DNA from: Cymbidium sinense
Lineage: Eukaryota > Streptophyta > Magnoliopsida > Asparagales > Orchidaceae
Reading direction: 5' to 3'
DNA: 64,000 nt
Assembly: GCA_021442155.1 (NCBI GenBank)
Contig: CM038228.1
Coordinates: forward strand, 84,584,114-84,648,113
Below are positions 11,871 through 25,059 of the stretch, piece by piece. The notes below the pieces were generated by a model. The model saw nothing but the letters and a program-made list of their open reading frames with translations. It was not told where the DNA came from and ran no database searches. Both the position numbers and the translations under genes were made by a program. Numbering within the stretch: position 1 is the first letter of the stretch; every line of letters starts with the position of its first letter.

Positions 11871-14800
11871 TGTGGTATTTATTTCTTAAACTTGGAAATT
11901 TGAAAAATAAAATTATCTATATGTTATTGCGACACCACATAGATCCACAGATGTACTCATTAGGGTGATCGGGTGTGACATTAAGGAATGATGTACTATC
12001 TTTATAGATAGAAATCATCATCCTATAATGAACCTAATCACCTAATGGGTCTTCGAATGTACCAAAGGTCTTTCCCCTACTTTATGGAAAAGTAAAGCAA
12101 AGTTTATTTTAAACCAGGTTTGATAAGTTCCTTAGAGTAATTAGTACTTCTAAGGAATGAGATCCCTTAAGAATACTCTCAATTATGGTAAATGATCATT
12201 GTCTCCAAAGATTTCAAAGATAGGACTATCAACAAATTGGTTGGTTTTGGAAAATCAAGTGGGATTGGTCAAAATGAGGGAGTTATTATCGAAATCAAGG
12301 GAGATGAGCAAGGATGCTCTCAATGCTAGGAAATCTAGTGAGCATCCCAAACTATCATATGGTTGGGCTTTATATTTTTAAAAATTTTAAGAGAATTAAT
12401 TATTTGAATTAATTTATTAAAATCTGTATTTATAATTCCATACAACACAAGATCGAAAATGCCTAAGAGGTGAGGATTTATGCTTATAGCCCCAAAGGGA
12501 AAGCACCACCTAAATCTAAGGCAAAAATGGGTATATGATTTACCTCCACAAGAGAGGATAAACCACCAGATTGTTGGACTTACAATCGCCTGGGGGTGGC
12601 CGCCAACTAACTCTCTATGATTTTAAATACATATAGGCAAGTCTTATGCTTTGCAAGATAACAAAGCTATTATTTATTTAGAAATGATACTAGATCCTTA
12701 AACACACTCCCTAAGATACTAGATCATGAAGGGCATAAATAAATAACTTAATCTAATGCAAATTTTGTTAAGTTTTATTTTCATTTTTGGACATTTTTAT
12801 TTGACATGCTATGAATTTTATATGCCTAATGCATGAGATTGATTATGGGCCAAAATCAGAAAGAAGGAGGTGTGTTTCCACCATGGCTCTCAAAGGTCAA
12901 GCCATTTTCTCTGGCAAAGGTGGAAGCCCTCCATTAGCAAGAGTGAAGCAATATAGTTTTATGCATGATGTGAGACATAAAACATCGATCTAAGAGGTTG
13001 CTAAATCTTTTATTATCTTGATTTATGTTCCAAACTTTAGCTGGCATTATGAGTTATTTAATTTTAATTTTGAGGTGATTAATTGGATAGAAAATTTATT
13101 TTTTCCTAAGAGTCTAATCGCATCCAGGCCATTCAACAACCATCAACCAATTAAGAAACTAGAAAATCATGTCATTTCCAATGCACAGCTAAACAAACAT
13201 CAAACTATTTTATAAAACTAGCATACATGAATAAGAGGCCGATGTGGTCGGGCTCCACCACACAACCTAAAAAGGAAAATGGGTAGCCAAGCTTTACCCT
13301 TATACAACCCAGATTATAAATGAATAATTACAATAGAGGAATTCATGTTATATGGGTTCTTCATTCTTCATTTCTTCATTTATTTCTTTCTTTCTTATTT
13401 TTTTCATTCTTTCTTTCTTTTGATTTTACTTGAGATGTAGTTTGCTCCAAGGCTTCACATGGTACATAAGACATAGTCTTATAACCAATGTTCACCTTAA
13501 TTCCCCCATAACATTCATTCCAAATTTCAATTGCAAAATTTACATTAAAATGGAAGAGATAGATCTAACTAAACCTGCAAAATAGATATTAGCTAAACAT
13601 ACCACACAACCCATTCACTATATGAATAATTTGGACTTAGCACCCCACGCATGGGTAACCAAGTCCACATGTCCTAGTTTGGATCATGCTTAGGGGTATA
13701 AGCAACCTGCATACAAAAAAAGCATTTATATATTTTATTACAGTGTCCCTTAAGCACAATCCTCCGTAAGATATTATTAAGATCCTATCATCCATCTACA
13801 TGCACCCTAACATCCTCTAAAAAAAATATTACATCACATAACAAAATTAGCATCAAACCATGCCTAACATAGAGAAATGGTGACTTAGCCTAATGTGTGT
13901 GCCATTTAAGGCTTGTGTGGCATGTCTTAGCTAGGCTTTAGAGTTGAAATTTCTAAGTGTGAAGGATTCAATTTAGATGGTGGTTTCATTTTAAGTGATT
14001 TAGTTGATTTGTCAATTTTATTTGATGATTTGATTTGATTTAAATGAACCTACACTTAGTTATTAAATATTTTAAAGAGAAGAAAAGAGAAGAGAACTTC
14101 TCTTTCATCCCTACCTTAAGTAATTTTTAAGGTAGATTAATTAATGATTTTTCTTTAGTGGATGTTTTATTATGTATTTTAATTAATCCTAAGTTTAGAT
14201 TTTCTCTAAATAGTCTTATTCAATAAGAAAGGCATCTTAAGATTAATTAAGGTGGATTACTATCACATGACACACGATAATTTATTTCTTTCCACCATGT
14301 ATACCATGCATATGAATGATCCTAAGCATATTCAATGCAAATTTTAGCACACTTTGATGATGAATGCTAAGAGATATGATTGAAAATTTGGATATTCCAT
14401 TGATGCATGTTTTATTATGTAAAAAAAGAGGATTTTCATCCATTAACATAATGCACATCCATATGTATAAAAGACATAAGTGAGTATAGCCAATTATTTT
14501 CTTGTATGTAAGGTACAAGACCTACTTAGGGCTACTTAAAGCTCGAGTCGATGTCTAATAATATACCACTTTTCTTAAATACATGTAGATGTACAAAAAA
14601 GAAACAAATGGATGAAGAATCATGCAAAAGATCTTTATTTAATTTGGTTGTATAACTTACATATGTAAATGTGAGGATCCTTCTTAAGTCATAACATAGA
14701 AATGCATAGGAATAGATTTAAGCAAGTGTTGTGTTCTTTTCAAATGAACTATACACTTGGCAAATCCTATTCAAATCCATGTTAAGAGAATAGAAGAAGA

Positions 14801-17800
14801 TAACATAAAACACATCTTATGCTATAATCACATGCAAGCTTATAAGTATTTATAAGTAGCATTATTTCATTTATAATCTTTGATTTATAGGTTTTGAAAA
14901 TAATTTTTGGTTTAATAGTGATAATAGACACTCATATTCTTAACTTTAACCAAAACATACAATTTGACATAAAAGGAAACATTTTATTTAATTGATTTTT
15001 CAAAAGATATGAATGCATGATTTCATATGGAAAACAATATTTAGCATGCTTAGAAAGAAATAAAGTGATGGAAGCATATGACTTCATTCACCATAATTAA
15101 TTACTAAAGATAATCCTATAAAATAAGATCATTTAAAGTGAAACAAAATTCTTTAGGGAGATTTTTTATTTTTTGAATTTGATTAGACTTAAGAAATATG
15201 AAAAGAGTTTGTGGCCCTAACCCATTTTCCCCATGTGTGGATTGGTTTAGTTTAATTTTAGAACAATTTGGTTGATTTTATGTTTTGTTTAGGTTAAGGT
15301 GTGAATTAAATCCATTAATTACCCCTTTACCTACACCACTTTTACATAATTAACCAAACAATTATGAGCCAACATATGATATGCAACCACATGGAATTTA
15401 AATCAATAATGCACCTAAGAAATAAAGGGGCCTAATGCAATTGGCTCATAATTATTGATTAATTAAACTAAAGGGTTTAATTAAGTACTTTCATAACCAT
15501 CCTACACATGTAGTTTGATTATAATTTCCTTTAAAGCCTCTTAGGTTATTGAACACCTAAGAATCTACCCAAGATTAAGATTAAGTTCTGGAATAATTTG
15601 GTTTTGAGTTTAGTTAATTAAGCCATTTAATGAAGTGATTAAATCATTAATCAATTTGCAAATTACTTTAGTCTTTATCCAAATGAAATAAACTTAGGGG
15701 AAAATATTTGGAAAAGAAATCCTAATCTCATTTCCTAAGTCCATTCACTATTTCACGATGATTAACAATTTAATTAATGAATTTATCACTATTTAATAGG
15801 TTAATTAATCATTTATTTAATTAATAGAGGGATTAAGGATGAAATAAGAGATTCTCCTAATTAATCAACAAATAGAAAAAATCATGGGAGAGGTCACCCC
15901 ACCAATTAACCTAGTTTGGAATTAATTGCTAAAGTAATTAAGGAGTAATTATCCTAATTAGTTTTCTAATAAAATCTAAATTGAATGAAAGTCACTATTC
16001 AAAATCAATTAACCTTAATTTTATATTATTCCTCAATTATCTTTAAAATGAAGTTGATTTTGTATTTTTGGATTTTTCTATAATTAGTTATGAATTTTGA
16101 AAGTTTCATGATTAAAATTAGATTAATTAAGCTAATTAAATCCCCTAATCCCATCGAGCCATGTGGTGGCGACGCTCATGTGGCGATGATAGTTATTTAA
16201 GTTATCACATCCATGAGTCACCATGGCGTGATGCGCTTTCACCAGCCGCTTGATCTAAGATCGGTCATGACCCATATTTAGCTTAAATTAAAGGAAGATA
16301 TAATAGAATTTAATCATAACTATTCATTCCAATCATGAAGATGTGATCTATCTCCTCCTGAAAGATGAATGTCATCATCGCCGATCCGAAGCTCCCGAGC
16401 TGATGGAGTTCAAACTCACCCCACACCTTCGGTGAAGCACAAGCAAGGGATCCAATGGTCAAGATCTAATGGGATTACAATTCCCTTCACACCAAACAAT
16501 ATTTATCTTAGGATTAGTTTTGAGCAATACCTCACCGGAGGCTATCACCAGTACTTCCAACGGAGGAGGTAGCTTCATCCAGTAGAGATGAAGCTGAAAG
16601 TATCAAGCCTTGATTTGAAGTGGATGGCTCAGTTGACCAAACTCTCCTTTAATGGCAATTGGCTTTGATTGAAGTCCTCTTTCCCATGGCTTGGTGACTT
16701 AGGGAACAACTTGAATGAGCTCGATGAGGTGCCTTGATGGTGCTTGCAAGTTTAATTTGGGTTTGGTGGAGAATTGGATGACTTGGAATTAATTTAGATC
16801 TCCCCTATTTCGGCTTGAGTAAAAATCGAAAAAGGAGAAAATGGGGAGCTTGGAATGCTTGGCTTGGAGAAGCTTGCTTTTGATTCAGAGCTCAATCAAA
16901 TTGGTGGTTTGAGTGGGAATGAGTGGGAGTATATCTCTCCCTCTTTGAATCGGATGGTGAAGACTAGAAATTCCATTTTTGATCAATGAAGGAGATTGAG
17001 TGATCGGTTTGGGCTATTAGACACTCCATGTGATTCATTTTACGTAGTGGAGGGAAGGAGAGTGAGTGCCCATGTGCTAGGTGAGTGCACTGGTGGTTCC
17101 AAGTGCTCAATTCCCATTAGAGGGGTTAGTTTGGCCTTGGGTTGGGTCATGGACAACCCAAAGTGATTGGGTCATGTTCACCACCCTCCTTAGTGTCCAG
17201 GTGGACCACTAGGAGGATGCCAAGTGGCCTTGGGAAAGAATATGACCAAATTCCAAGTGAATTTGGTCATAGGATACCCTTTAACCTAAAGGTAAAATGG
17301 TCATTTGACCTTGATTTTGATTTGGGAAATTTGAAATGATTCAAAAATGGGTTAGGCCAAATTTCAAGTGATTTGGAGTTCATTTGGTTTGAATTGGTTC
17401 AACTTGACCCATTTAGGTCAAATTGTGTCAAGTTGGATTAGTTGATCAATTGGTCAAATTGGATCAAACCATGGGTTAGGTTAAGTTCAAATGATCATTT
17501 GGAGCCTATGGGTATCATTGGTTTGGTTTAATTTGATTTATATTTGGTTTAGATTCATTTAGTTCAAATAGGGGTTGACCAATTTGACCCATTTGACCTA
17601 ATTAGGTTAGGTCATAGGTTGGTTTAGGCTTTGTTGATCATTTGAAATGTATTGCAAGCTTTGGTTTTAATCAATTTTGGTTTGGTTTGATTTCAAGTTG
17701 GTTTGACCTTTCAGGTCAAGTTGGTTCATGGTCAATTAGGCTAGGTTGGGTCTAGTTAGCCAATTGAATCTTTGGTCAAGTTCAACAAGTGATTTAGAAT

Positions 17801-19074
17801 GAATTTGACACATCAGTTGCAATCAATTTGGCTAGATCAAGATTTGACTCATTTTGACTTTTTAGGTCAACTTGGGTCAAATTAGGTCAAGTGGTGAATT
17901 GGGCTTGGTTTGGCTCAATTGATGGCTTGGTCAAGTTCAATCATTGATTATGGATTGATTTAGATTAATGGTTTCAATCAATTTGGCATATGGTGGATTT
18001 TGGCTAGTTTATGTTTCATTTGGGCTAAGTGTTGACTTAGTCAAAGGTTAGGTTTGACTTGGTTTGACCCAATTTGAGTGATTGATCATCCTAAGATGAT
18101 CATTGGCACAATATGAGGCTTAGATAGGCTTAGTTCAATCCAATGTTGGTTGGAATTGGAATTTGGCTCAAAAAGGTGCTTCAAGACACTTTGGGTCAAG
18201 TGAGCCTAAGTGGGTCAATTGGCTTGATCAAGACTTGATTCAAGTTTGGTTGAACTCACATATGGACTTATGATTGAAATATAAATCTAATTGCAAGTGA
18301 TTTGGAGTCAAATGGGTTTTGATTCATTTGACAATTCCAAGTTTAAAGGATGAACATGGGTTTGATTAAGGTTAGTTTGATTTTGGTTTGATGATTGTAG
18401 TTTATGTTTGTATTTGGGCATGTGATTGAAGGAATGATTGTTTGAAAAGAAAATCCAAAGGTTTGGATTGATTTGAGAATGATTTGGCTAAGTTCAAGGA
18501 TTTGACTTGAAAGATATAAGTTGGATTTAAGTTGGATTTGGATTTGAGTTTTGAATTTAGTTTTGGTTATTTGAATTTATATTTCATTTATATTTATGAA
18601 TATAAATGAGAATATAAATGGGTTATGAAAATCTTCTAAGTTTGGAGTGATTTAGATTTGATTTGAGCTAAGTCCATAAGATGAAATCAAAAGGTCTTAG
18701 GAAAGATTTTTGATTTGGAATTGATTCATGATTTGAGAAAATCAATTGAGTTAGGATTGATTTAAAATTTAATTTGGAATTGATTCATCATTTGAGAAAA
18801 TCAATTGAGTTGGAATTGATTTAATATTTGAGTTTGAAGTTTGGTTTGAAAGAAGGAAGCAAGGATTGGGTTCAAGCTATAGGGTAGGCAAGTCCTCCTA
18901 ATACCCTTAAGGCATAACCTATTCCTATGGCTAACTCTTCTAAGTCTCTAGGGTTAGGTTAAGTGTTCACCTAATCACTAGAAGTATCTTAAGACTAAGG
19001 AACTCTTAGTGACTAGAGGGGTCCTATGTCTAAGATGAAGAAGTTGAAAGCTCACTCCAAAAATGAGGTTAACA
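11871..19074 (-). mobile_element. Giant-LTR family, LTR copy L2 (about 7.2 kb)
   Basis: Minus-strand LTR beginning at 19074 with TGTTAACCTC and ending at 11871-11873 with AAATACCA(CA). It is shared: internal sequence abuts it on both sides (gag-pol at lower coordinates, the short internal region with a polypurine tract at higher ones). It contains the 170-bp repeat (18400-18850), the TTGACC-rich block (17340-18260), a GC-rich island (16140-16250), a TTAATT-rich part (15100-16130) and, towards its end, blocks recurring at 22000-24000 and 42100-44000. The only open frames are repeat translations. Confidence 0.8.
17340..18260 (-). promoter_or_regulatory. TTGACC/GGTCAA array in L2
   Basis: Same organisation as at 2640-3500, with repeated TTTGACCCA, GGTCAAATT and inverted pairs. 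Assigned by sequence pattern only. Confidence 0.4.
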
Positions 19075-19092
19075 ATCCCCTACTTCCTCTGC
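19075..19092 (-). other. Polypurine tract
   Basis: The minus strand reads CAGAGGAAGTAGGGGAT directly before the LTR start TGTTAACC at 19074. A purine run in this position is the plus-strand primer site in LTR elements. Confidence 0.6.
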
Positions 19093-19810
19093 TCTCCTTC
19101 TTCGCCACTGTTGAAGTGGAAGGTCAAATGTGAGAGCCGACCTCACCTCAACGGGTGGAGCAAATGGAGCGAGATCCTTAAGTCATAGTTAGCTCACCAA
19201 TGGTGATGTCCTTTCTCTAGATGCAAGTTTTTATACATTAGAGGGGACTACGAAAAAAGGGACTTGGACAGGTGATGGTGGGCGATGAGTGGAGCCGTGT
19301 GATGTTCAAGACACTGACTACCTTTGTGCCAGATCTCTCCTCCTATGGCTAGGTAGTACCTGTATGGACTATTATGTGATATGATCAGCTCGAGTAGCCT
19401 ATCAATACAGGAAATCTTCCAAAGCATAGGCCATCGACTATCTAGCGTACCTCCTTCTCTTCTTCTTGCCCACTTAGGCTATAACTATAGCCTCTGAGGC
19501 TTTCTCTCTACTTATCTGATCCCTAACACTCTTGATCAAATTAAATAATGATGACTGAACGTCTATCGACCTAGCAAAGAAATCAAAACCATGAGGGGCT
19601 TCCTCCTCTCCTGGATGGTACCTCAAACTAGGCTAGTGGTTGAGGTAATGCAGCAATCCTCCTCTAGTCTTCCTCTCAGTCCAAAGCTAAGAGTGGTTGA
19701 AACCTGCTACCACTTAAGAGTGAAGAGGTCTCACGAGGAGAACCCTCCTCAGCATCATGATAGGCAGCATCTACCTACCTAGCCTAGTGCTCATAGTGTC
19801 ATTTAACCTT

Positions 19811-20345
19811 TCAGTTCTTATTGCACTGTTGCATCCTAGTTAGCAGAGTAGAATGAGAACTAAAACCTACTTCAAATGTATGGGAGACTATCTCAAAGTC
19901 TAAGATAGCTTTCCCCTTTAGAGTGAGGGAAACTGGTGAGGAGGTGCTAGCCTTCATTGAGATTGCGGTGGGGGTAACAACAGACTGGATGATGGGCACT
20001 ATAACAATTGGCACTAAAACTAAAATAGGAGGAACTGATACTAGCACTACCGCAGGAACCTCAACGGTCTTCCTCTTCATAAAGGGAAACTCAGAATCTG
20101 ACTGGATGGCAAAATGAAGGAGTGGTTTCTATCCTGCCACCTTCTCTCTGCTAACGATCATGAGCCTGGTCCCTCATAGGTGACTCGAACACCTCAAATC
20201 CATGCCCAAACTGAATGATGTGCATGGTGGTGTTGGTGAGTATGGCCTGATCCAAGGCTAAATCCACACTAGAGGGGAAGGGGAAGATCATCTTTCCAGC
20301 ATACATGATGAAAGACCGAAAGAAGTGAACTAAGGAGAATAATTC
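19811..20345 (-). pseudogene. Unidentified degenerate ORF of the gag-pol-less element
   Basis: The minus strand has two broken frames: one with HELFSLVHFFRSFIMYAGKM and FPFPSSVDLALDQ (20351-20151), the other starting KRKTVEVPAVV, with a Val/Pro/Ile-rich hydrophobic run, and ending LKGKAILDFEIVSHTFEVGF (20080-19811). The segment GKAIL.FEIVS recurs in the plus-strand element near 55570-55610, so the frame predates both copies. The FFR-F...FPFPSS stretch vaguely recalls gypsy-associated plant transposon ORFs. I do not recognise the protein, and the hydrophobic run may be repeat-derived. Confidence 0.35.
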
Positions 20346-20511
20346 ATGCATTTATTATAACTAATCAAACCCCTTGCATTAATAGCTACCTTCAATCATT
20401 GATTCTATATTTTGGAATTTGAACCCACACTTAATAAATTTAATGCTTGGAGAGATTTTGATATTTGAGGAGAAACTTTGCCATAGAATTTGATTTTGAT
20501 TTGGAACCCAT

Positions 20512-21440
20512 ATCCAACAAATTTGGGTATGTTGGATGTGGTTTGTTCATTTGGAGAGACTTTGGAGATGAGATTGTTTTCTTTTACCCTTTATTTGAAT
20601 TTTGGTTTTGGAACCTTCACTTAGCAAATTTGGGTGTGCTAAGTGAGATTCAAATGTATGTTTGAAAATAATTTTTTTAAAAGCATTTTTGTTTGTGATG
20701 ATGTTTATCATATGTTTGATTTGTTTGATTTAATTTTGAAAATGGGAACATTACTTAACAAATTTAAGTATGCTAAGTAAAGCCCAAATGCATTTGATAT
20801 TTTTGTTGATTTGAAAAATGAAACCCTTTCTTAACAAATTTAGATATGATAAGTAGGGTTCAAGTGTGTATGATATTTTTGTTTTATTTTGATTTGAAAA
20901 AGGGGGAAACTCTTATTTAACAAATGTGGGTATGTTAAATAGAGTTTAATTTATTTTGTGTGTTGTTTCATGATGGAATTCCTATTTGACAAATTTGGGT
21001 ATGTCAAATGGAATTCAAATGTGTTTTAATTTTCATGATTTTGTAAAAGGGAAACATATTTAACAAATTTAGGTATGTTAAATAGAATTCAATTTGCTTT
21101 GATTTTGAAAAATGGAACTCTCATTTGACAAATTTGGGTATGTCAAAATGGAGTTCAAATATATTTTGATTTTGTGTGTGATGTTGCTTTTGAAAAGGGA
21201 AAACTCTCTCTTAACAAATTTAGGTATGTTAAGTGAGGTTCAATGATATGTTGATTTTTTATTTTGTTTTGATTTTTTGAAAGTGGAACTCCATTTAACA
21301 AATTTAGGTATGTTAAGTGGAGTTAATTAATTGATTGATTTTATTTCAAAAAATGTGTTTTTGAAAATTCATTCAAAAGGATTTGATGATGCATATTTGA
21401 AAAGGATCCTCATTTAATAAATTTAAGTATGTTAAATGAG
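20512..21440 (-). repeat. Array of about 11 covarying hairpins (internal region, minus-sense)
   Basis: Each unit is an inverted repeat around a 10-nt loop close to AATTTGGGTA (plus strand). Examples: 20512-20537 stem ATCCAACA/TGTTGGAT; 20618-20645 CACTTAGCA/TGCTAAGTG; 20751-20780 TTACTTAACA/TGCTAAGTAA; 20914-20941 TATTTAACA/TGTTAAATA; 20976-21016 GAATTCC plus ATTTGACA against TGTCAAAT plus GGAATTC with one bulged T; 21287-21324 AACTCCATTTAACA against TGTTAAGTGGAGTT; 21409-21440 CTCATTTAATA/TGTTAAATGAG. Loops stay nearly constant while both arms change together. Units are spaced irregularly at about 70-130 bp. Confidence 0.85.
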
Positions 21441-23765
21441 GCTTGATTATCTTTATTATTTAAAAGGAGGCTTAATGATTTTATATTTTGCAAACCTTAT
21501 ATTATATGAAGTGTATTTCAAAATGATTTTATTTAGAAAGATTGCTTTTGGAAAATTTTACAATAGACTTTATTTATTTAGTTTGAATTTTATTAAAACT
21601 TTCTTAAATATTGGATGAACCTTGCCTCACCAAGCTAGTCATAAAGAGATTCTAAGTTTAGTCATCTCCTTTCATTAGTTAATTTATTTTTACATATTGG
21701 GGGACCTAATAGGTGTTTTAAGACCTACATGGAGTGAGGTCCTAAAACCTAAAGAATGTTGGCTACCCTTGCTTAAGGATGAAATAAGCTAACTGCCAAC
21801 AAAAAGAAAGATAGTCTTGGGCTTATATAAAATATAAGTCCACTATCGATGCTTGGAGATAATAATTATCTACTAAAGATTGAGAGGAGAACCATCCCTA
21901 AGTCGCTATTTATTTTGGATGTGGGGGACACTAGAAATAGGGTACTTATTGAAGTGATCGAGATATATTTATGATATACTATCTCGAAAGATAGAGGCAT
22001 CACCCTTCGATGGACTAATCACCTCATAAGGACTCATAATGCATGATGGGTCTTCAAATATACCAGAGATTTCTCCCTTGCTTTACATGGATGAATAAAG
22101 TTGGGTTTATATTAAATCAAGTTCAAAAGTTTCCTATAGAGGCAATCCTCCATAATTAATTACATCTTAGAAATGAAATTTTTTAAGAATACTCCCGATT
22201 AAAGTAGACAATTATCATCTCCAAAGATTTCAAGGTTAGACTAACAAAAGATTGGTTATATTTAGGAAATCAATTGAGAAAGTTCAAGGAGAAGACTTAT
22301 TTTTGGAATCCAAAGGAAGAAGTAGAGAATGCACATGATACTATTAAGCCTAGTGACTATTCCAATCTATCCTATAATTGGGCTTTATATATTTAAAAGT
22401 GAAGAGATTTATTTATTTGAGTTAAATCTTATTAGATTGTTGTATTTATAATCCAACAAGGTTGTGGAAATGAAGAGGTAAGGATTTATGCTTGTAGCCC
22501 AAAGGAAATAACTATCTCAAAACCCAAATCTAGGGAGCTTTAGTATGAGCTAAAACATGACCTAAATCTAAGCAATAGGTGGACATAAGGGTTTACTTCC
22601 AAAAGAGAGAGTAAACCCATATGACTTCTGGGCTTACAACCACCTAGAGTGGTAAGTTTACTCCTACTATGATTCAAATCCATGTGGTCTAGTCATATGA
22701 TAATTGGGTTGTTATTTATTTAGAAAAAAGACTAAAGTCCTTAAACCAACTCCCTAGGACACTAGAGCATGAGTGGTATGAGTAATGATTTAATCTAATG
22801 CAAAATCTTTTTAATTTTTATTTTATTTTTGACACTTCATCTGGACAACAGCTTTGGGATTTTGATGCCTACATGCATGATGAAATAAGATTGTTGGCTA
22901 AATTAACAAGAAAGTGGTGTTTTCTAACACAAGGGACACCCTCACAGGTCAAGCATTCCCCTATCGTGCAAGGATGGAAGTCTCCTATTTTCAAGAGAGA
23001 AGTAATATGTGTGCATGATGTGAAACATCCAACCATTCAGCTAAGGGGTTATTAAATCTTTTAATTATCTTATTTAAGACCTTTGCCTTATAGTGAGGTT
23101 ATGAGTTATAGAAAATTTTATTTATGAGTAATTAATTGGGGTAGAATAATTAAGTTTACCCTAAGAGCCTAATCGCATTGAGACCACACATTAAAGCATC
23201 AATCGTAAGAAATTATGAAAAGTATGCCATTTCTAATGCAAAATAACACAACATCAAATAATTTTATAAAACTAGCACAAAAGAATAATATATGTGCAAA
23301 ATACAACCCAAAATAGAAAAAAATATAAAATGTAGCACCCCTTATACAACCTAATATATAAAAGAATAATTACAATTTTATTAAATATTATGGGGGTCTT
23401 CATTCTTCGCTCTTCCAAACCTTCTTTCTTCCTTCTCTTGATTTGGATATGCTTGCTTCAAAGGCATCACAGGGCACCCTAGGACAAAGCCTTCTAAGCA
23501 CTGCTCATCATAATCCCCCATAGCACTAATCCTAATTTCTAATGCAAAATTACATTAAAAGTAGGAAAATTAAATCTAACTACACCTACAAAATAGAGGC
23601 TAGCTAAACATACATAAATTCCCAAGAACTTATATTTATAATTTGGAGTTTGCACCCTGCACATGGGTAACTAAGCCCACATGTCCTAACTTGGATTATG
23701 CTTAGGGGTTTATGCAACCTATAAGAGAACATTCATAATTATTTTAAGCACCCTCTTAAGCACAA

Positions 23766-24408
23766 ATCAATTCTATTAGCTATTAGAATAGAAGTAAAAT
23801 ATATAATGTATATATATATATATATATACTAAAATATAATATAAAGAAATAGATGATTTCTATTTTCATATTACATATATACATAATAGATTCAATCTAA
23901 GAATTGTGATTAATCATTTGCTATGTCAATATGTATATGTACATATTATGTATATAAAGTTATTCTTTCTATCATTTCAATAGATGAATTTTAGCTACTA
24001 ACATAACATAGTCAATTTCATTCGTTAGAATAGCTTCCACTAAGTCTCTGCACATATCCCTTCTTATTCTTATTTTCCATCATTTCTTTCTATCAAAATA
24101 AAGATTTGGCTCAGGATTGCCCATTTTCAGTTCAAGGGTTTCTTTGAATTTGGAAGTTACCACTTAGCAGGTTTCCATACCAAGGCTCAATCCAATCAAG
24201 TCCTGCATCTACCAATTTGCCATATCCCCTTTCCTTCAAGAGGAGATCTTGGAATTCCATCCAACTCTTTCATTTATCTTGACACTATTTCATTTATTAG
24301 ATAATGATTCTTATATCGAAAAAGTGTATGCTATTTTTTTCTTGTTTTGCCCACCCTTTATTCTATATTTTATCATTTCATCTCTATCGTATGAACATTA
24401 TTTTTTTT
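23766..24408 (-). other. Chloroplast DNA insertion (NUPT): trnT-trnL spacer, trnL(UAA) 5' exon and part of its intron
   Basis: On the minus strand the LTR is interrupted by sequence reading GGATGGAATTCCAAGATCTC (spacer), then GGGGATATGGC with AATTGGTAGATGC (5' exon of trnL-UAA), then TTGGATTGAGCCTTGGTATG and GGGCAATCCTGAGCCAAATC at 24103-24122, a hallmark of the trnL group I intron used as a barcoding primer site. An AT-repeat region to about 23800 fits the variable part of that intron. LTR sequence resumes on both sides (TTAAGCACAA at left, GGCTAATATCGGCCTAACAT at right) and other LTR copies lack the insert. Confidence 0.85.
24197..24229 (-). pseudogene. trnL: trnL(UAA) 5' exon fragment
   Basis: Begins GGGGATATGGC and ends GGACTTG before the intron start. 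About 33 nt instead of the usual 35, with losses near the D-arm start and in the anticodon stem and a changed anticodon-loop base. The 3' exon is absent, so it cannot give a tRNA. Confidence 0.8.
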
Positions 24409-25059
24409 AATATGGCTAATATCGGCCTAACATCCCTACGAGGCATTCACCCTAACACCCTATCTAAAATAATACATCACAAAATAAAACATACATCACA
24501 TTATGCACCACCCTAACAAAGAACTAGAAGTGGTGACTTAATTCGAATATATGTGTTAAGGCTTGTGGTAAGTCTTTCTAGGCATTAGTGGTATAATTTT
24601 CTAAGTGTAGAAGGATTCAATTTAACATGAAAGGGGATTTCACTTAAAGTGATTTAATTGATTTGTAGATTTTACTTTGTGTTTTCTTTTATTTCATTTG
24701 ATTTCACTTAAAGTGATTAAATTGCCCCCTTTTATCCCTACCTTAAACCACTTTCTAAAGTGTATTAATTTGATTTAGTTCTCTTTAGTGAATGGTTTAT
24801 TACACATTTTTAATCCTAAGTTTAGGTTCACTTTAAATAACTCTATTCAATATAAAAGGCATCTTAAGATTAACCTAATTGAATTACTATCACATGACAT
24901 ATGTTAACTTATTCATTTCCATCACATGTAACATGCATATGATTTTTTAATCCTAATGTATCTATACATGCAACATGTTTTAGCACAATCATATGATGAA
25001 TGTATATATGTGTATTTAAAGTTTATATTCTTTTATGTGATTGAATTATTTATTCATAT

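Larger units (their letters stand above)
19075..21904 (-). mobile_element. Short internal region of a gag-pol-less element
   Basis: Enclosed by LTRs L2 and L3 in the same orientation. Sense order on the minus strand is: leader (21904-21441), hairpin array (21440-20512), degenerate coding stretch (about 20345-19500), weakly coding remainder, polypurine tract next to the LTR at 19075. No gag, RT, RNase H or integrase motif was seen. The plus-strand element at 53305-56920 has the same order and related sequence, so this is a shared design and not a one-off deletion. That suggests a non-autonomous, LARD-like partner that would borrow proteins; the gag-pol element next door is the obvious candidate donor family. 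Confidence 0.7.

Noticed and set aside
19811..20080. Transmembrane protein (run of Val, Ile and Pro)
   Set aside because: No start context, neighbouring frames broken, and the hydrophobic run looks like a local GTT/ATT/AGT-type repeat; kept only as an unidentified pseudo-ORF.
20512..21440. LTRs ending beyond the hairpin array, giving LTRs near 10 kb
   Set aside because: Other LTR ends (11871, 36098, 42006) all stop at the AAATACCA/AAACACCA point before the array, so the array is internal.
24197..24229. Functional tRNA-Leu gene
   Set aside because: Only a shortened, mutated 5' exon of plastid trnL is present, with no 3' exon.
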